From Planctomyces sp. SH-PL62 (GTDB lineage Bacteria; Planctomycetota; Planctomycetia; Planctomycetales; Planctomycetaceae): DNA of 51,450 nucleotides. Location: positions 1 to 51,450 of the forward strand of contig CAMDPX010000021.1 in assembly GCA_945905295.1 (NCBI GenBank), read 5' to 3'. Positions 32,401-39,576 of the stretch are shown piece by piece. Numbering within the stretch: the stretch's first letter is position 1; each line of letters starts with the position of its first letter. The position numbers and the translations under genes are program-made. The notes under the pieces are model-generated. The model made no database searches and was not told where the DNA came from. It saw only the letters and a program-made list of their open reading frames with translations.

Positions 32401-35286
32401 ATGCCCATCTCCATTGAGGTCCGGGCCAACCGCGAATTGCTCGGGCACGTGATGCGAGAATCCGGCACGTCGCGGAAATCGCCGAGTCCATCGCGGCTCG
32501 CCGGTCATGCCGTCCAACGCTCGGCAGCCGTCCGCCACGATCGAGCCTGATTCACGAACGCCCGGCAGGATCACTTCCAACTTGTTGTCGCCATTCAGAT
32601 CGGCGAGCAGCGGCCAACTGTGTCGCGCTTCGTTTTGATGCCAGGCTCCCACCTCGAAGCTGGACGGCACCTCCCACAGCATCTTGTTCTGAGTCACCGA
32701 GAACGCCATGTCTCGAATGCCTCGATCGCTGCTCATCACAGTGAGCAACACTTCGTTCGTGCCATCACCGTCGAGATCCCCAAACCGCGCATCGAGAATC
32801 GGTTCGTTCTCTCGCAGCAACTGCTGATTCGAGTTGTCTGTGCCTGATGTGCTCGGAGAGCGAAAACCCGGTCGCGGAGTCCCGGTCTGAAGATCCAGCA
32901 CGAGCAGTTTCGTTCCTCCGACCACAAACACTTCGCTGACTCCCCCCGAAGTCGTCAGAGGTGAAATCCAAACCGACGACTGCGGCGTAACGGCGATCCG
33001 TTCCGTTCGCCAACGCGATTCTCCGGAAAGAGCATCGACACTCTCGACCCAAACTTCTCCCGTTCCGGTCGAACGCAACGCCATCACCAGCAACGAACCA
33101 CACACCACCGGCGGACTCAGCAAGCGGCTCGCGTTTCCCTCCGCGTCCTGAGGCCGGAACCACCACAGAGGCTTGCCATCCTTGCCCGACGCCGCCATCA
33201 ACACCGCCGCCTTCGGAGTCAACGGCCCCGCACCAAAGTTCGTGCTGAAGGGATTGAGCTGACGAGGTGCCGCCCAAATCACATCCTCAACCCCGTCATC
33301 ATTCAGATCCCGCGCGGGGAAGATGATCTGCGGCGGTGCCCCATTCCGAAACCACCACGGATCAAACCACGACAACATCTGCTGCCAGGCAGAGACATCC
33401 CACTGAGCCGGCAACACCTTCCATGCCTCGCGGTCTTCGGGCAGCTTCAAGAACGAAATGATGTCGGGTGATTCGACACTCCAATTCGCCTCCCACAACG
33501 GCGCGACCTCTTTGCCTCGCGAGCCATCCGAATTCGCACTCGGCTGCGAGTTCGGGGAGTAACACCGCAACGTCGGCTTGCCACTGTCCTGAGGCCCGAT
33601 GAAGAGTCGCGGCTCGACCGCACTGAGCGGCACGGCGCTAGCCGCCGGTGATTCGTATCCACCGGCGGCTAGCGCCGTGCCGCTCACTTCCGCTCCCACC
33701 GGAGAGCGCAACGCGATTGGATAACCCACCGTCTCGTTCGCCAACCCGACTTCATGCGTCTGCTGCGATCCCGCTGCCACGTCGAACAAATACGTCTGAC
33801 TGACCTTCCCCGGCGCAGTGAGCCGCAGCCGATATGCTCCTTCTGGTAGCGCAACCGGCTCCTTCGTCGGCAACGTGAACGGTGATCCGACCGGCTCATC
33901 GTTGAGCGACAGCACTTCGGCGACCTCAGCCCGCTGATCGCCCTCACGCGGCGTGTTGAGCGTCACGTATCCGAGCTTCGCCTGCCCGTGTATCTGCCAC
34001 GCGATCAAACTTCCGACCACAACAAAAATCGTCGCCGCGACCGCCGCCGCCGCGATGCCGACGCTTCTCTTCTGCTGCTTGAACCAGCGAGCCGCCTGCT
34101 CCACCAACGTCGAACGCCGAGCTTTGATCGCTCGCCCTTCGACGAACGCTCGCAAGTCATCGGCCAACGCTTGAGCCGTCGCGTATCGCCGCTCCGGTTC
34201 CTTCGCGAGACATTTCAAAATGATCGTCTCAAAGTCGCGATGCAGGTTCGGGCGGACGACACGCGGAGTGGGTGGCTCAGCCGTAAGAATCTGCGTGATG
34301 ACCGCGTGCGGAGAATCGCCTTCAAACAACGGCCGACCGGTCGCGAGTTCGTACAGCGTTGCTCCGAGGCTGTAGATATCCGTTCGATGATCGACAGGGT
34401 TCTTCGACGCGGCCGCCTGTTCGGGACTCATGTATCGCGGCGTGCCGAGGATCGCACCCGCCATGCTCAGCGAGACATCATCCATCCGCTTGGCGAGTCC
34501 GAAGTCCGTCAGCCAAATTCGGCCGTCAGGATCGAGAATCAAATTCGACGGCTTGATGTCGCGGTGGATCACACCGCGATGGTGCGCATGCGCGAGCGCT
34601 TCGGCGGCTTGTAGTCCCCAGTTGGCGATTGCGCTGGTTCCGACCTGCGGCTGCCTTTGGTCCTTTGAGTCCTTTTTGTCCTTTGGAAATGACGAAAAGG
34701 ACTCAAAGGACGAAAGGGAGGTGCATTCCGCGAGGCTCCGTCCTTCGATGAACTGCATCGCGTAATAATTCACGCCGTTCTCGCAGCCGATGGCGAAGAT
34801 CGGGACGATGTTCGTGTGATGCAGTGTCGCGACGGTCTCCGCCTCGCGCTGGAAGCGCTGCATCGCTTCGCTGTCAGCCGCCGCTCCGTAGCGCAGCACT
34901 TTTAGCGCGATGCGGCGTTTGAGTGAGACTTGTTCGGCCTCGTAGACAACTCCCATGCCGCCGCGACCGACTTCGCGAATGATGCGGAAGTCCCCCAACT
35001 GCCCCAAGGATTCGGACGACGGGCGCACGACCGAGGCTCGATGAATGAACTCGATCCCGGACAAGCACTGCTCAAGCTGCGCCGCGAGTTCGGGATGCTC
35101 GGCCAACAGTTGTTGGCGATCCGGTCTCCGTCCCGCTTGAAGCTCGGCGAGGTAGGCGTCGAGCAGCGTCACCAATTTTGAAGAGGGCTCGTCCGGCAGC
35201 AGCGCTTGAGTCGGCGCGACAGCCAACTCCTCGCGGCTTGGCGTGTGGGGTGGCACTTCAGAGCGATTCGATTCGGACGCTGACAT
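29440..35286 (-). CDS. Large transmembrane Ser/Thr protein kinase with FG-GAP repeats and C-terminal membrane domain
   Basis: About 1,948 residues from ATG 35286 (CGGAG upstream; another start at 35334 is possible). Kinase domain about 100-385: GRGGMGVVYEAEQ, ALKVL with Lys129, VIHRDIKPSNLI (Asp243), DFG at 261-263, MSPEQ near 288. One membrane helix at about 409-432, a PEGA-like domain to about 510, then a long extracytoplasmic part with about eleven FG-GAP-type calcium loops (such as DLNDDGVED, DLDGDGTNE, DFDGDGLAD, DLNGDGTRD) spread over about 660-1580. The C-terminus has about five hydrophobic segments (about 1756-1940). Five palindromic repeats lie in frame. A signalling receptor coupled to the ECF sigma factor by gene overlap; the ligand is unknown. 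Confidence 0.93.
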   Translation of the reverse strand: MSASESNRSEVPPHTPSREELAVAPTQALLPDEPSSKLVTLLDAYLAELQAGRRPDRQQLLAEHPELAAQLEQCLSGIEFIHRASVVRPSSESLGQLGDFRIIREVGRGGMGVVYEAEQVSLKRRIALKVLRYGAAADSEAMQRFQREAETVATLHHTNIVPIFAIGCENGVNYYAMQFIEGRSLAECTSLSSFESFSSFPKDKKDSKDQRQPQVGTSAIANWGLQAAEALAHAHHRGVIHRDIKPSNLILDPDGRIWLTDFGLAKRMDDVSLSMAGAILGTPRYMSPEQAAASKNPVDHRTDIYSLGATLYELATGRPLFEGDSPHAVITQILTAEPPTPRVVRPNLHRDFETIILKCLAKEPERRYATAQALADDLRAFVEGRAIKARRSTLVEQAARWFKQQKRSVGIAAAAVAATIFVVVGSLIAWQIHGQAKLGYVTLNTPREGDQRAEVAEVLSLNDEPVGSPFTLPTKEPVALPEGAYRLRLTAPGKVSQTYLFDVAAGSQQTHEVGLANETVGYPIALRSPVGAEVSGTALAAGGYESPAASAVPLSAVEPRLFIGPQDSGKPTLRCYSPNSQPSANSDGSRGKEVAPLWEANWSVESPDIISFLKLPEDREAWKVLPAQWDVSAWQQMLSWFDPWWFRNGAPPQIIFPARDLNDDGVEDVIWAAPRQLNPFSTNFGAGPLTPKAAVLMAASGKDGKPLWWFRPQDAEGNASRLLSPPVVCGSLLVMALRSTGTGEVWVESVDALSGESRWRTERIAVTPQSSVWISPLTTSGGVSEVFVVGGTKLLVLDLQTGTPRPGFRSPSTSGTDNSNQQLLRENEPILDARFGDLDGDGTNEVLLTVMSSDRGIRDMAFSVTQNKMLWEVPSSFEVGAWHQNEARHSWPLLADLNGDNKLEVILPGVRESGSIVADGCRALDGMTGEPRWTRRFPRRAGFSHHVPEQFAVGPDLNGDGHSELVMVTVRRELQMQVAHQSVGYQREQYFLYVDCFSGRDGKSVWWQRIPFGMSEFSTWTGTPEAPLWWGGRGTLGEPEGVSPRTDGATGKVRGLTPSGSPKDSFNGLKLVLPVRRHADQGGDGIGNAGARLLFVLSAETGRVEHLAEDLAFPQIVDWNNDGLDDLAVFAPDDPQRFAHAHSHPDPTSGKFVVLRGSPPEAFRRLDRWAEEQDFDGDGIAELSQKYHGHGDYAIQIASGRDGRILSKWKTEWPETPHSYTVGDVQSFPLPLGDFDGDGLADLLVLREGYNWDFERVPLVKTGQAPLLMQTISSKSGKRIWGGVPLPLPDWLRPTNADENSEEWKQSRNGRLQPVSTQAVDLDGDGRPEVLQALRLVGYRRSEQVGGSASEHQQPFVALIDGRAGTLRWLEPIAEITAGSHSPGLDYLRIDASTDLNGDGTRDLVLTVPQQSPQGSWSVSLQVQNGRDGKVLWGPKPLEGASFNNNDFNPPIISDLDGDGRPEIVLMPSKQPQVTVLRGDNGEPLWTWQGSQPQHYAAPGITVVASRLGLRPDPDRVAPSDRAVGTESQPTQRCVAVAFNETGSQWELVVLDHTGKVIERGPYPTNQLWSHDLDGDGGEELLRYVGNKLTATRGLHDVLWTWSPPSFDYVHVTRFDRTAEGRTIVVTASGDSLTLLDGPTGKPLGRSWKSTNTSLHENNRLIDLNHANIATPFENSRLLTRVGDGPQALNHVVSRAVLPTDENGRYQQRSARVSDPAAAPTEGLPNRQGDLRSAKVARSETGHSAGDDPRLIRQLPWVPTPSGWSSSYWILVLMQLSRAILLSLFVVLIPFWLIRAGVCRREFGWWRGALICAGLTVATLSVGSVVSLSSRSGVRDMPWGAQLAMAFVALPILAWPTEFLKSVFRAEWRRVRWLLGGSVLAAIALAVILLATESASLSPEQHYSLHGWWFILFFGAFAVGAMLLVWRGIGPHVSKLWNFSRRKLARHG
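30050..30160. repeat. Compound palindrome with GTAG unit inside the kinase gene (GGTCTCC type)
   Basis: The hairpin words GGTC / TCC / GACC at 30064-30074 and GGTCGGAGACC at 30141-30151 face each other, and a GTAG-headed unit (30093-30096) follows with GTCTCC paired to GGGAGAC. It looks like several TCC-loop units piled up. In frame, it encodes a Pro/Ser/Arg-rich stretch (about residues 1709-1746) just before the C-terminal membrane segments. Confidence 0.7.
30695..30770. repeat. Paired REP-like palindrome, GTAG family F, inside the kinase gene
   Basis: Perfect 24-base facing arms (30695-30718 and 30747-30770). Each is a GTAG head plus a hairpin with stem GTTGGGAC, loop TCC and closing GTCCCGAC (one G-T pair). 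In frame, it encodes a segment with SRLGLRPDPDRVAPSDRAVG and ESQPTQ between FG-GAP blocks. Confidence 0.93.
32102..32178. repeat. Paired palindromic element, GAGC family D, inside the kinase gene
   Basis: Perfect 28-base facing arms (32102-32129 and 32151-32178). Each has GGC, head GAGC, then a hairpin CCGGAGGGC / GTTA / GCCCCCGG. In frame, it encodes GEPEGVSPR ... RGLTPSGSPK as a loop in the propeller region, about residues 1037-1062. Confidence 0.93.
33624..33686. repeat. Paired palindromic element, GAGC family E, inside the kinase gene
   Basis: Perfect 27-base facing arms (33624-33650 and 33660-33686) carrying GAGC and a hairpin GGC / GCTA / GCC with GC-rich flanks. In frame, it encodes SGTALAAGGYESPAASAVPL (about residues 535-554) between the PEGA-like part and the propeller. 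Confidence 0.93.
34655..34716. repeat. Pyrimidine/purine-tract palindrome inside the kinase catalytic domain
   Basis: Facing 26-base arms (34655-34680, 34691-34716), 24 of 26 bases paired, built from CCTTTGAGTCCTTT and its complement. In frame, it encodes SSFESFSSFPKDKKDSKDQR at about residues 190-211, between IEGRSLAE and the WGLQAAEALAHAH helix of the kinase fold. Confidence 0.88.
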
Positions 35287-35380
35287 GGCGCGACTCCGCG
35301 ATTGAGGATGTCCTACCAGGAAAGGGCCGCTCACTCACGCTTTGTCACGCGGATTTTCCAAATCAGGACCATCCGCCACG

Positions 35381-36427
35381 TCAACGACCTGCGATCGACT
35401 TCAAGGCCTCGGCCAGACGGTAGCCCGCCAGCGTGACTCGTCGGCGGGCGAGTTGCTGCGACTGGGCGGCCTGTTGCTCGGACAGCGCGGGAACTTCGTC
35501 GGCCGAAACCTTGCGAGACTCAACGTCCACGTACCGCACCAGCGGGAATTGGCCGTCGCGGTAGACGTGAGTCTTTGCCAATAGATAACTCTCGGCCGCC
35601 CAGTCACGGACCTGTCGATGCTGAGCCAACTCCGGAAATTTCTCCGGCACGAGCGACGGATCGTGTGTCAGCTCGTCCGCCAATCGGCAAACGGCATCGA
35701 ACCTCGAATCGGAACTCAACATGCCGTCCCAGCAGGCGTGCAGCCGCATCGGCTTGTCGGACTGGGAACGGCGAATCGCCAACAGGTTGCCCCCCTGATC
35801 GCCGTGATCTCCTTCCGGGAAGAGTTTCGGATCGACCAGCGCGGCGGCGTGCAGTGGCTGATGCAGATCGCCGATCAAATGAAACAGCCAGCAGAATCGC
35901 ACGGCGTCATTGGCCTCGGCCGATAGACCGGCAACCGCTCCGGGATCGTGCTTGGTTTTGCCGCGCAGCACATCGAGACTCTGTTCAATCTGCGCGACGA
36001 TGTTGGTTTCGTTCGGCAACGCTTCGCGAGGCAGCTCAGATTCTTTCTGCCCGGCGTGGTACGGAAAATTGACGTAGTGCCACACCCCACGATGAAACTT
36101 GTGACGCGCGTGCTCGGCGACATTTTCCTTCGAGTACGACTTCGGTGGCCGGATGTAATCGGACCAGGTGGAGCCTCGCAGGAAGGCCCACTCGGCGTCC
36201 GTCGCGTTCTCCGGCCGATTGGAAATCAGAGACGTCTCGAAATGCGGATGCGACTTCATCCGCGCGAAGACCGCTTGCCGTTGCGACTCCGTCAAACGCA
36301 GCCAGGCGATCCGAGCGACGACCATGTGCCCAGCGTCATTCCAAGCCGGCGCGGGTTCGCTCAGCACGATCAGCAATGCGGCTCCGGCTGACAACAACAC
36401 GAAGCGTCTTTGCCAAGAACGAAACAT
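35381..36427 (-). CDS. Secreted S1/P1-type nuclease
   Basis: 348 residues; trinuclear-zinc nuclease cleaving single-stranded nucleic acids. Signal peptide to about residue 28 (FVLLSAGAALLIVLSEPAPA), so that mature Trp in WNDAGHMVVARIAW is the N-terminal zinc ligand as in the family. Other ligands lie in HYVNFPY, LFHLIGDLHQPLHA, GDHGDQGGN and LHACWDG. The start is ATG 36427 behind a strong GAGGAGG; the upstream 46 codons are palindrome. Divergent from the C45-type gene. Confidence 0.93.
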   Translation of the reverse strand: MFRSWQRRFVLLSAGAALLIVLSEPAPAWNDAGHMVVARIAWLRLTESQRQAVFARMKSHPHFETSLISNRPENATDAEWAFLRGSTWSDYIRPPKSYSKENVAEHARHKFHRGVWHYVNFPYHAGQKESELPREALPNETNIVAQIEQSLDVLRGKTKHDPGAVAGLSAEANDAVRFCWLFHLIGDLHQPLHAAALVDPKLFPEGDHGDQGGNLLAIRRSQSDKPMRLHACWDGMLSSDSRFDAVCRLADELTHDPSLVPEKFPELAQHRQVRDWAAESYLLAKTHVYRDGQFPLVRYVDVESRKVSADEVPALSEQQAAQSQQLARRRVTLAGYRLAEALKSIAGR

Positions 36428-36459
36428 CGAAACCTCCTCGAACAGAAGTCCGGCCGAAT

Positions 36460-36553
36460 GCCGATCGCCGTTGGCCGACAGCCGTGATACCGTTTTCGAG
36501 ACCGACGAAAAAACGGTATCACGGCCATCGGCTTTCGGCGGACGGCGATCGGC
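36460..36553. repeat. Long imperfect palindrome in a divergent promoter region
   Basis: Core arms GCCGTGATACCGTTTT (36481-36496) and its complement (36510-36525) are flanked by GCCGATCGCCG (36460-36470) and CGGCGATCGGC (36543-36553), with an indel between them. It lies between the start of the S1/P1 nuclease gene and the divergent C45-type gene, so it could affect either promoter. Confidence 0.85.
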
Positions 36554-36608
36554 CGGAGAAAACATTCTCGGCGGACTCTATACTCCGCTGCCTCACTCAG
36601 GAATCAAA

Positions 36609-37667
36609 ATGTCTCAGCAATATCCGTTCTTTGAAGTTCACGGCGAACCACGCGAACTTGGTCGGCAACACGGCGAACAGGCGGCCGAGCAAATTCGTGG
36701 CTATCTGGATTTCCTCGCTGCGTCGCTGCGAGTCTCTCGCGAGCAACTACGGCTGCGAGCGTTGCGCTTCCATCCGCTGTTCGAGAAGTTCTGTCCCGAA
36801 CAGTTGGTTGAGGCGAGCGGACTCGCGGAAGGCGCGAAGCTGACCTTGGCCGATTCGTTGGTCGCTCAATTGCGGGGCGAGTTGACTCAGGTGAGCGATG
36901 GGGCCTGTACCACATTTGCCATCGGCCCACGCGGCACGGCCACCAAGACAACGTTCGTCGGACAGACCAGCGACAATCCGCCGGAGTTGGAGTCGTTCGG
37001 CTATGTGCTCAAACTCCGGCCAACGAACAAGCCGGCAATGCTGATGTGGACGTTCGGCGGAATGCTCGGCTATCACGGCATCAACGAACATGGCGTCGCG
37101 CACTTCGCGAACGCGCTCGGCGGCGGCCCGGCCTGGAAGTTCGCGTTGTCGCATTACCCGCTCAAGCGGCTGATCCTCGAACAGACGTCGCTGCGCGGCG
37201 TCATGCAATTGATGCGTGAGTTCCCCGTTTGCTCAAACGGCAACTACATGCTGGCGGATGGCAGCGGAGCGATCCTCGACGTCGAACTCACCAGCGACGG
37301 GCCGTTCGTTCCGGAGTTGCAGGACCGGTTTCTGGTTCACTCGAATCACTATCTCTGTTCCGAGCACGCTTGCGACGCGAATTTTCAGCTCAGCTTGGCC
37401 GATTCGTTTCCGCGTCTGGATCGGATGCGAACGCTGATCGACACCCAGTTCGGTTCGATTGAATTGAAGGACGTGCAACGTTTCCTCGCCGATCACGACG
37501 GGCTTCCCGTCAGCATCTGTCGGCATTCTCACGAGGGTCCGGCGGGCCCGATGCTTGGCCCGTCCGGCAAGACGGTCGCCGCGTTGATCGCCGAGCCGAA
37601 GCAGCGTCGCCTGCACGTCTCGCTTGGCAATCCGTGTGAGAATCGGTTCGTGACGTATTCGTTGTGA
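36609..37667 (+). CDS. Peptidase C45 / acyl-CoA:6-aminopenicillanate acyltransferase-like Ntn hydrolase
   Basis: 352 residues starting MSQQYPFFEVHGEPRELGRQ. The segment DGACTTFAIGPRGTATKTTF near residue 100 holds the Cys that in this family becomes the N-terminal nucleophile after self-cleavage; VGQTSDNPPE, GMLGYHGINEHGVAHFANAL and the VHSNHYLC segment follow the family pattern. It probably acts on amide bonds of small acyl compounds; the real substrate is unknown. No signal peptide is seen. AGGA precedes the ATG at 36609. The stop overlaps the GTG start of the next gene (GTGA). Confidence 0.83.
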   Translation: MSQQYPFFEVHGEPRELGRQHGEQAAEQIRGYLDFLAASLRVSREQLRLRALRFHPLFEKFCPEQLVEASGLAEGAKLTLADSLVAQLRGELTQVSDGACTTFAIGPRGTATKTTFVGQTSDNPPELESFGYVLKLRPTNKPAMLMWTFGGMLGYHGINEHGVAHFANALGGGPAWKFALSHYPLKRLILEQTSLRGVMQLMREFPVCSNGNYMLADGSGAILDVELTSDGPFVPELQDRFLVHSNHYLCSEHACDANFQLSLADSFPRLDRMRTLIDTQFGSIELKDVQRFLADHDGLPVSICRHSHEGPAGPMLGPSGKTVAALIAEPKQRRLHVSLGNPCENRFVTYSL

Positions 37668-39445
37668 ACGCGAAGGGGTCGGGAGTCTTTTTCATGCCGC
37701 CATCTGTCACTCAATCGTCCGTCATCGAGAACGGCGGCATGAAAAAGACTCCCGACCCCGTCCCTCGCGCACCTCGTTGGGCAACCATCGCCATCGCGTT
37801 GATGCTCACTGGCCAAGCGGTCGTGATGACGCTGACGGCCGCTCGGCTGACGCTGACGCATGACGAATACTGGCACATCCCGGTCGGACTGTTGAATTGG
37901 AAAACCGGCCGCTTCGATTTCGAGCCGAGCAACCCGCCGCTGTTGCGGATGTGGGCGACCTGGCCGTTGCTCTTCACGTCCGCCGAGTCGCCGCGCACGG
38001 AACCGACCACGGACTTGAATCGCTTCGGCGACGAATTCTTGGCCGCGAACAATTCCAACATCGACCGATACGTCGTGATCGCGCGGCTGCCGATCATTCT
38101 GCTGACGATCGCCTCCAGCGCGTTGCTCGCACGCTGGGCGTGGGAGTGGCACGGGCCTTGGGCCGCATGTCTGGTGACGTACCTGTGGGCAGGCGATCCG
38201 ACGGCGCTCGCGCACGGATCGCTCGTGACTACCGATGCCGGAGGTGCGACGTTTTGGATCGCAACGCTGTTCACCGCGTGGCGATTTGCCAATCGGCCGA
38301 CGATGCAAAACGGAGTGGTGACGGGTGTGGTGCTGGGACTGGCTCAAGCGGCGAAGTTCACGAACGTGTTGCTCGTGCCGTTGATTGTCGGGTTGTGGTG
38401 TGTCGAACGCTGGCGGAACGAATCGGCTGATCCGCTGGATCGTCGCGACCTGCTGAAACGCTGGGGCATCTTGCTGCTGGCGGCATGGTTGTGCCTCAAC
38501 ACGTCGTACTTGTTTCGTGGCATCGGGACGCCGCTCAAAGAGTTCGCGTTCGCGAGTCAGTCGGCTCGCGCTTGGCAGCAGCGATTGGGACCGCTCGCCG
38601 CGCTGCCCGTGCCGCTGCCTCGTGATTACGTCGCAGGAATCGACCGCCAGAAGTCGGCGATGGAATCGGACCACGCGGTGTACCTCGACGGCGAACTGAA
38701 CACGAAAGGGTTCGCGAGCTATTACCTGATGGCCTTGCTCTACAAGTGGCCGCACTGGAGCCAGGTTCTCTTACTGTGGGCGACGATTCGCTGCCTCTGG
38801 TCGCGAAACGCCACCGATTGGCGACGTCGAGCGTGGCTGCTGATGCCCGCGGCATTGGTGCTTGTCGTGGCTAGCTCGTCCGGGATGCAACTCGGCATCC
38901 GGTACATCCTGCCGGCGATCCCGCTGCTGTTGCTGTTCGCCAGCGAAGTCGCTTCCGATTGGTCTTGGCCGAAGACTCGTCACCGAATGATCGCGGTGGC
39001 GCTCTTGCTGTCGCCCGGTCTCGGGTATTTGCATCCAGAATACTTGGCGTACTTCAACGAGTTCTCTGGAGGCATGGCGGCGGGACGCTTTCACCTGCTC
39101 GACTCAAACCTCGACTGGGGCCAAGACCTCCACGAACTCAAGCGATTCTTGGCCAAGCATCCGGAAGTCGAACCGCTGAGCCTCGCGTACTTCGGGACGC
39201 TGCCGCCCGAATCGCTCGGCCTGCGTTACGAGAATCCACCGACCAAACAACCGCGACCTGGCTGGCACGCGGTCAGCGTGAACTTCGTGATGGGCCGACC
39301 GCATTGGACTCGCGATGGGCACGGTGGCATCCGTGCGGTCTATCCCGGCGACGACTTTTCTTACTTCCGATTTTTTGAGCCCAAACATCGCATCGGAGCG
39401 TCGATCGACTTGTATTACCTGACCGATGCGGACCTGCGGCGTTGA
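37664..39445 (+). CDS. Family 39-type (PMT/ArnT-like) membrane glycosyltransferase
   Basis: 593 residues with about ten hydrophobic segments. The first periplasmic loop has LTHDEYWHIPVG, where the DE pair is the catalytic/metal site of GT-C enzymes, and LLRMWATWPLL; further segments such as GMQLGIRYILPAIPLLLLFA and the soluble C-terminal part ending YYLTDADLRR agree. It would move a sugar from a polyprenyl carrier to a protein or lipid on the outer face. If GTG 37664 is the start, residues about 4-32 are encoded by palindrome 37675-37759; the ATG at 37739, inside the right arm, is the alternative. Confidence 0.82.
   Translation: MNAKGSGVFFMPPSVTQSSVIENGGMKKTPDPVPRAPRWATIAIALMLTGQAVVMTLTAARLTLTHDEYWHIPVGLLNWKTGRFDFEPSNPPLLRMWATWPLLFTSAESPRTEPTTDLNRFGDEFLAANNSNIDRYVVIARLPIILLTIASSALLARWAWEWHGPWAACLVTYLWAGDPTALAHGSLVTTDAGGATFWIATLFTAWRFANRPTMQNGVVTGVVLGLAQAAKFTNVLLVPLIVGLWCVERWRNESADPLDRRDLLKRWGILLLAAWLCLNTSYLFRGIGTPLKEFAFASQSARAWQQRLGPLAALPVPLPRDYVAGIDRQKSAMESDHAVYLDGELNTKGFASYYLMALLYKWPHWSQVLLLWATIRCLWSRNATDWRRRAWLLMPAALVLVVASSSGMQLGIRYILPAIPLLLLFASEVASDWSWPKTRHRMIAVALLLSPGLGYLHPEYLAYFNEFSGGMAAGRFHLLDSNLDWGQDLHELKRFLAKHPEVEPLSLAYFGTLPPESLGLRYENPPTKQPRPGWHAVSVNFVMGRPHWTRDGHGGIRAVYPGDDFSYFRFFEPKHRIGASIDLYYLTDADLRR
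37675..37759. repeat. Palindromic element, GGGGTC family I, at the start of the glycosyltransferase gene
   Basis: Perfect 27-base facing arms (37675-37701 and 37733-37759) with 31 bases between; each begins GGGGTCGGGAGTCTTTTTC. Outer GGGGTC(A/G)GG is shared with 39457-39555 and 47115-47176. It sits at the N-terminal end of the glycosyltransferase frame. Confidence 0.93.
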
Positions 39446-39456
39446 GTTCACAATCA

Positions 39457-39555
39457 GGGGTCGGGTGTTCGGTTTTTCGAAATTGGCGGGTAGAACGCTT
39501 GGATTGCAGACGACACGCAGTCCCGCCAATTCCGAAAAACCGAACACCCGACCCC
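39457..39555. repeat. Palindromic element, GGGGTC family J
   Basis: Facing 34-base arms (39457-39490 and 39522-39555), 33 of 34 paired, starting GGGGTCGGGTGTTCGG. It lies between the convergent glycosyltransferase and second aminotransferase genes. Confidence 0.93.
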
Positions 39556-39576
39556 GCGCTCTCCGACCCCGCTCGC

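Noticed and set aside
37675-39555. Insertion-sequence ends flanking the glycosyltransferase gene (elements 37675 and 39457 share GGGGTCGGG)
   Set aside because: Each element is a complete palindrome by itself, and no transposase lies between them; the enclosed gene is an ordinary membrane glycosyltransferase.
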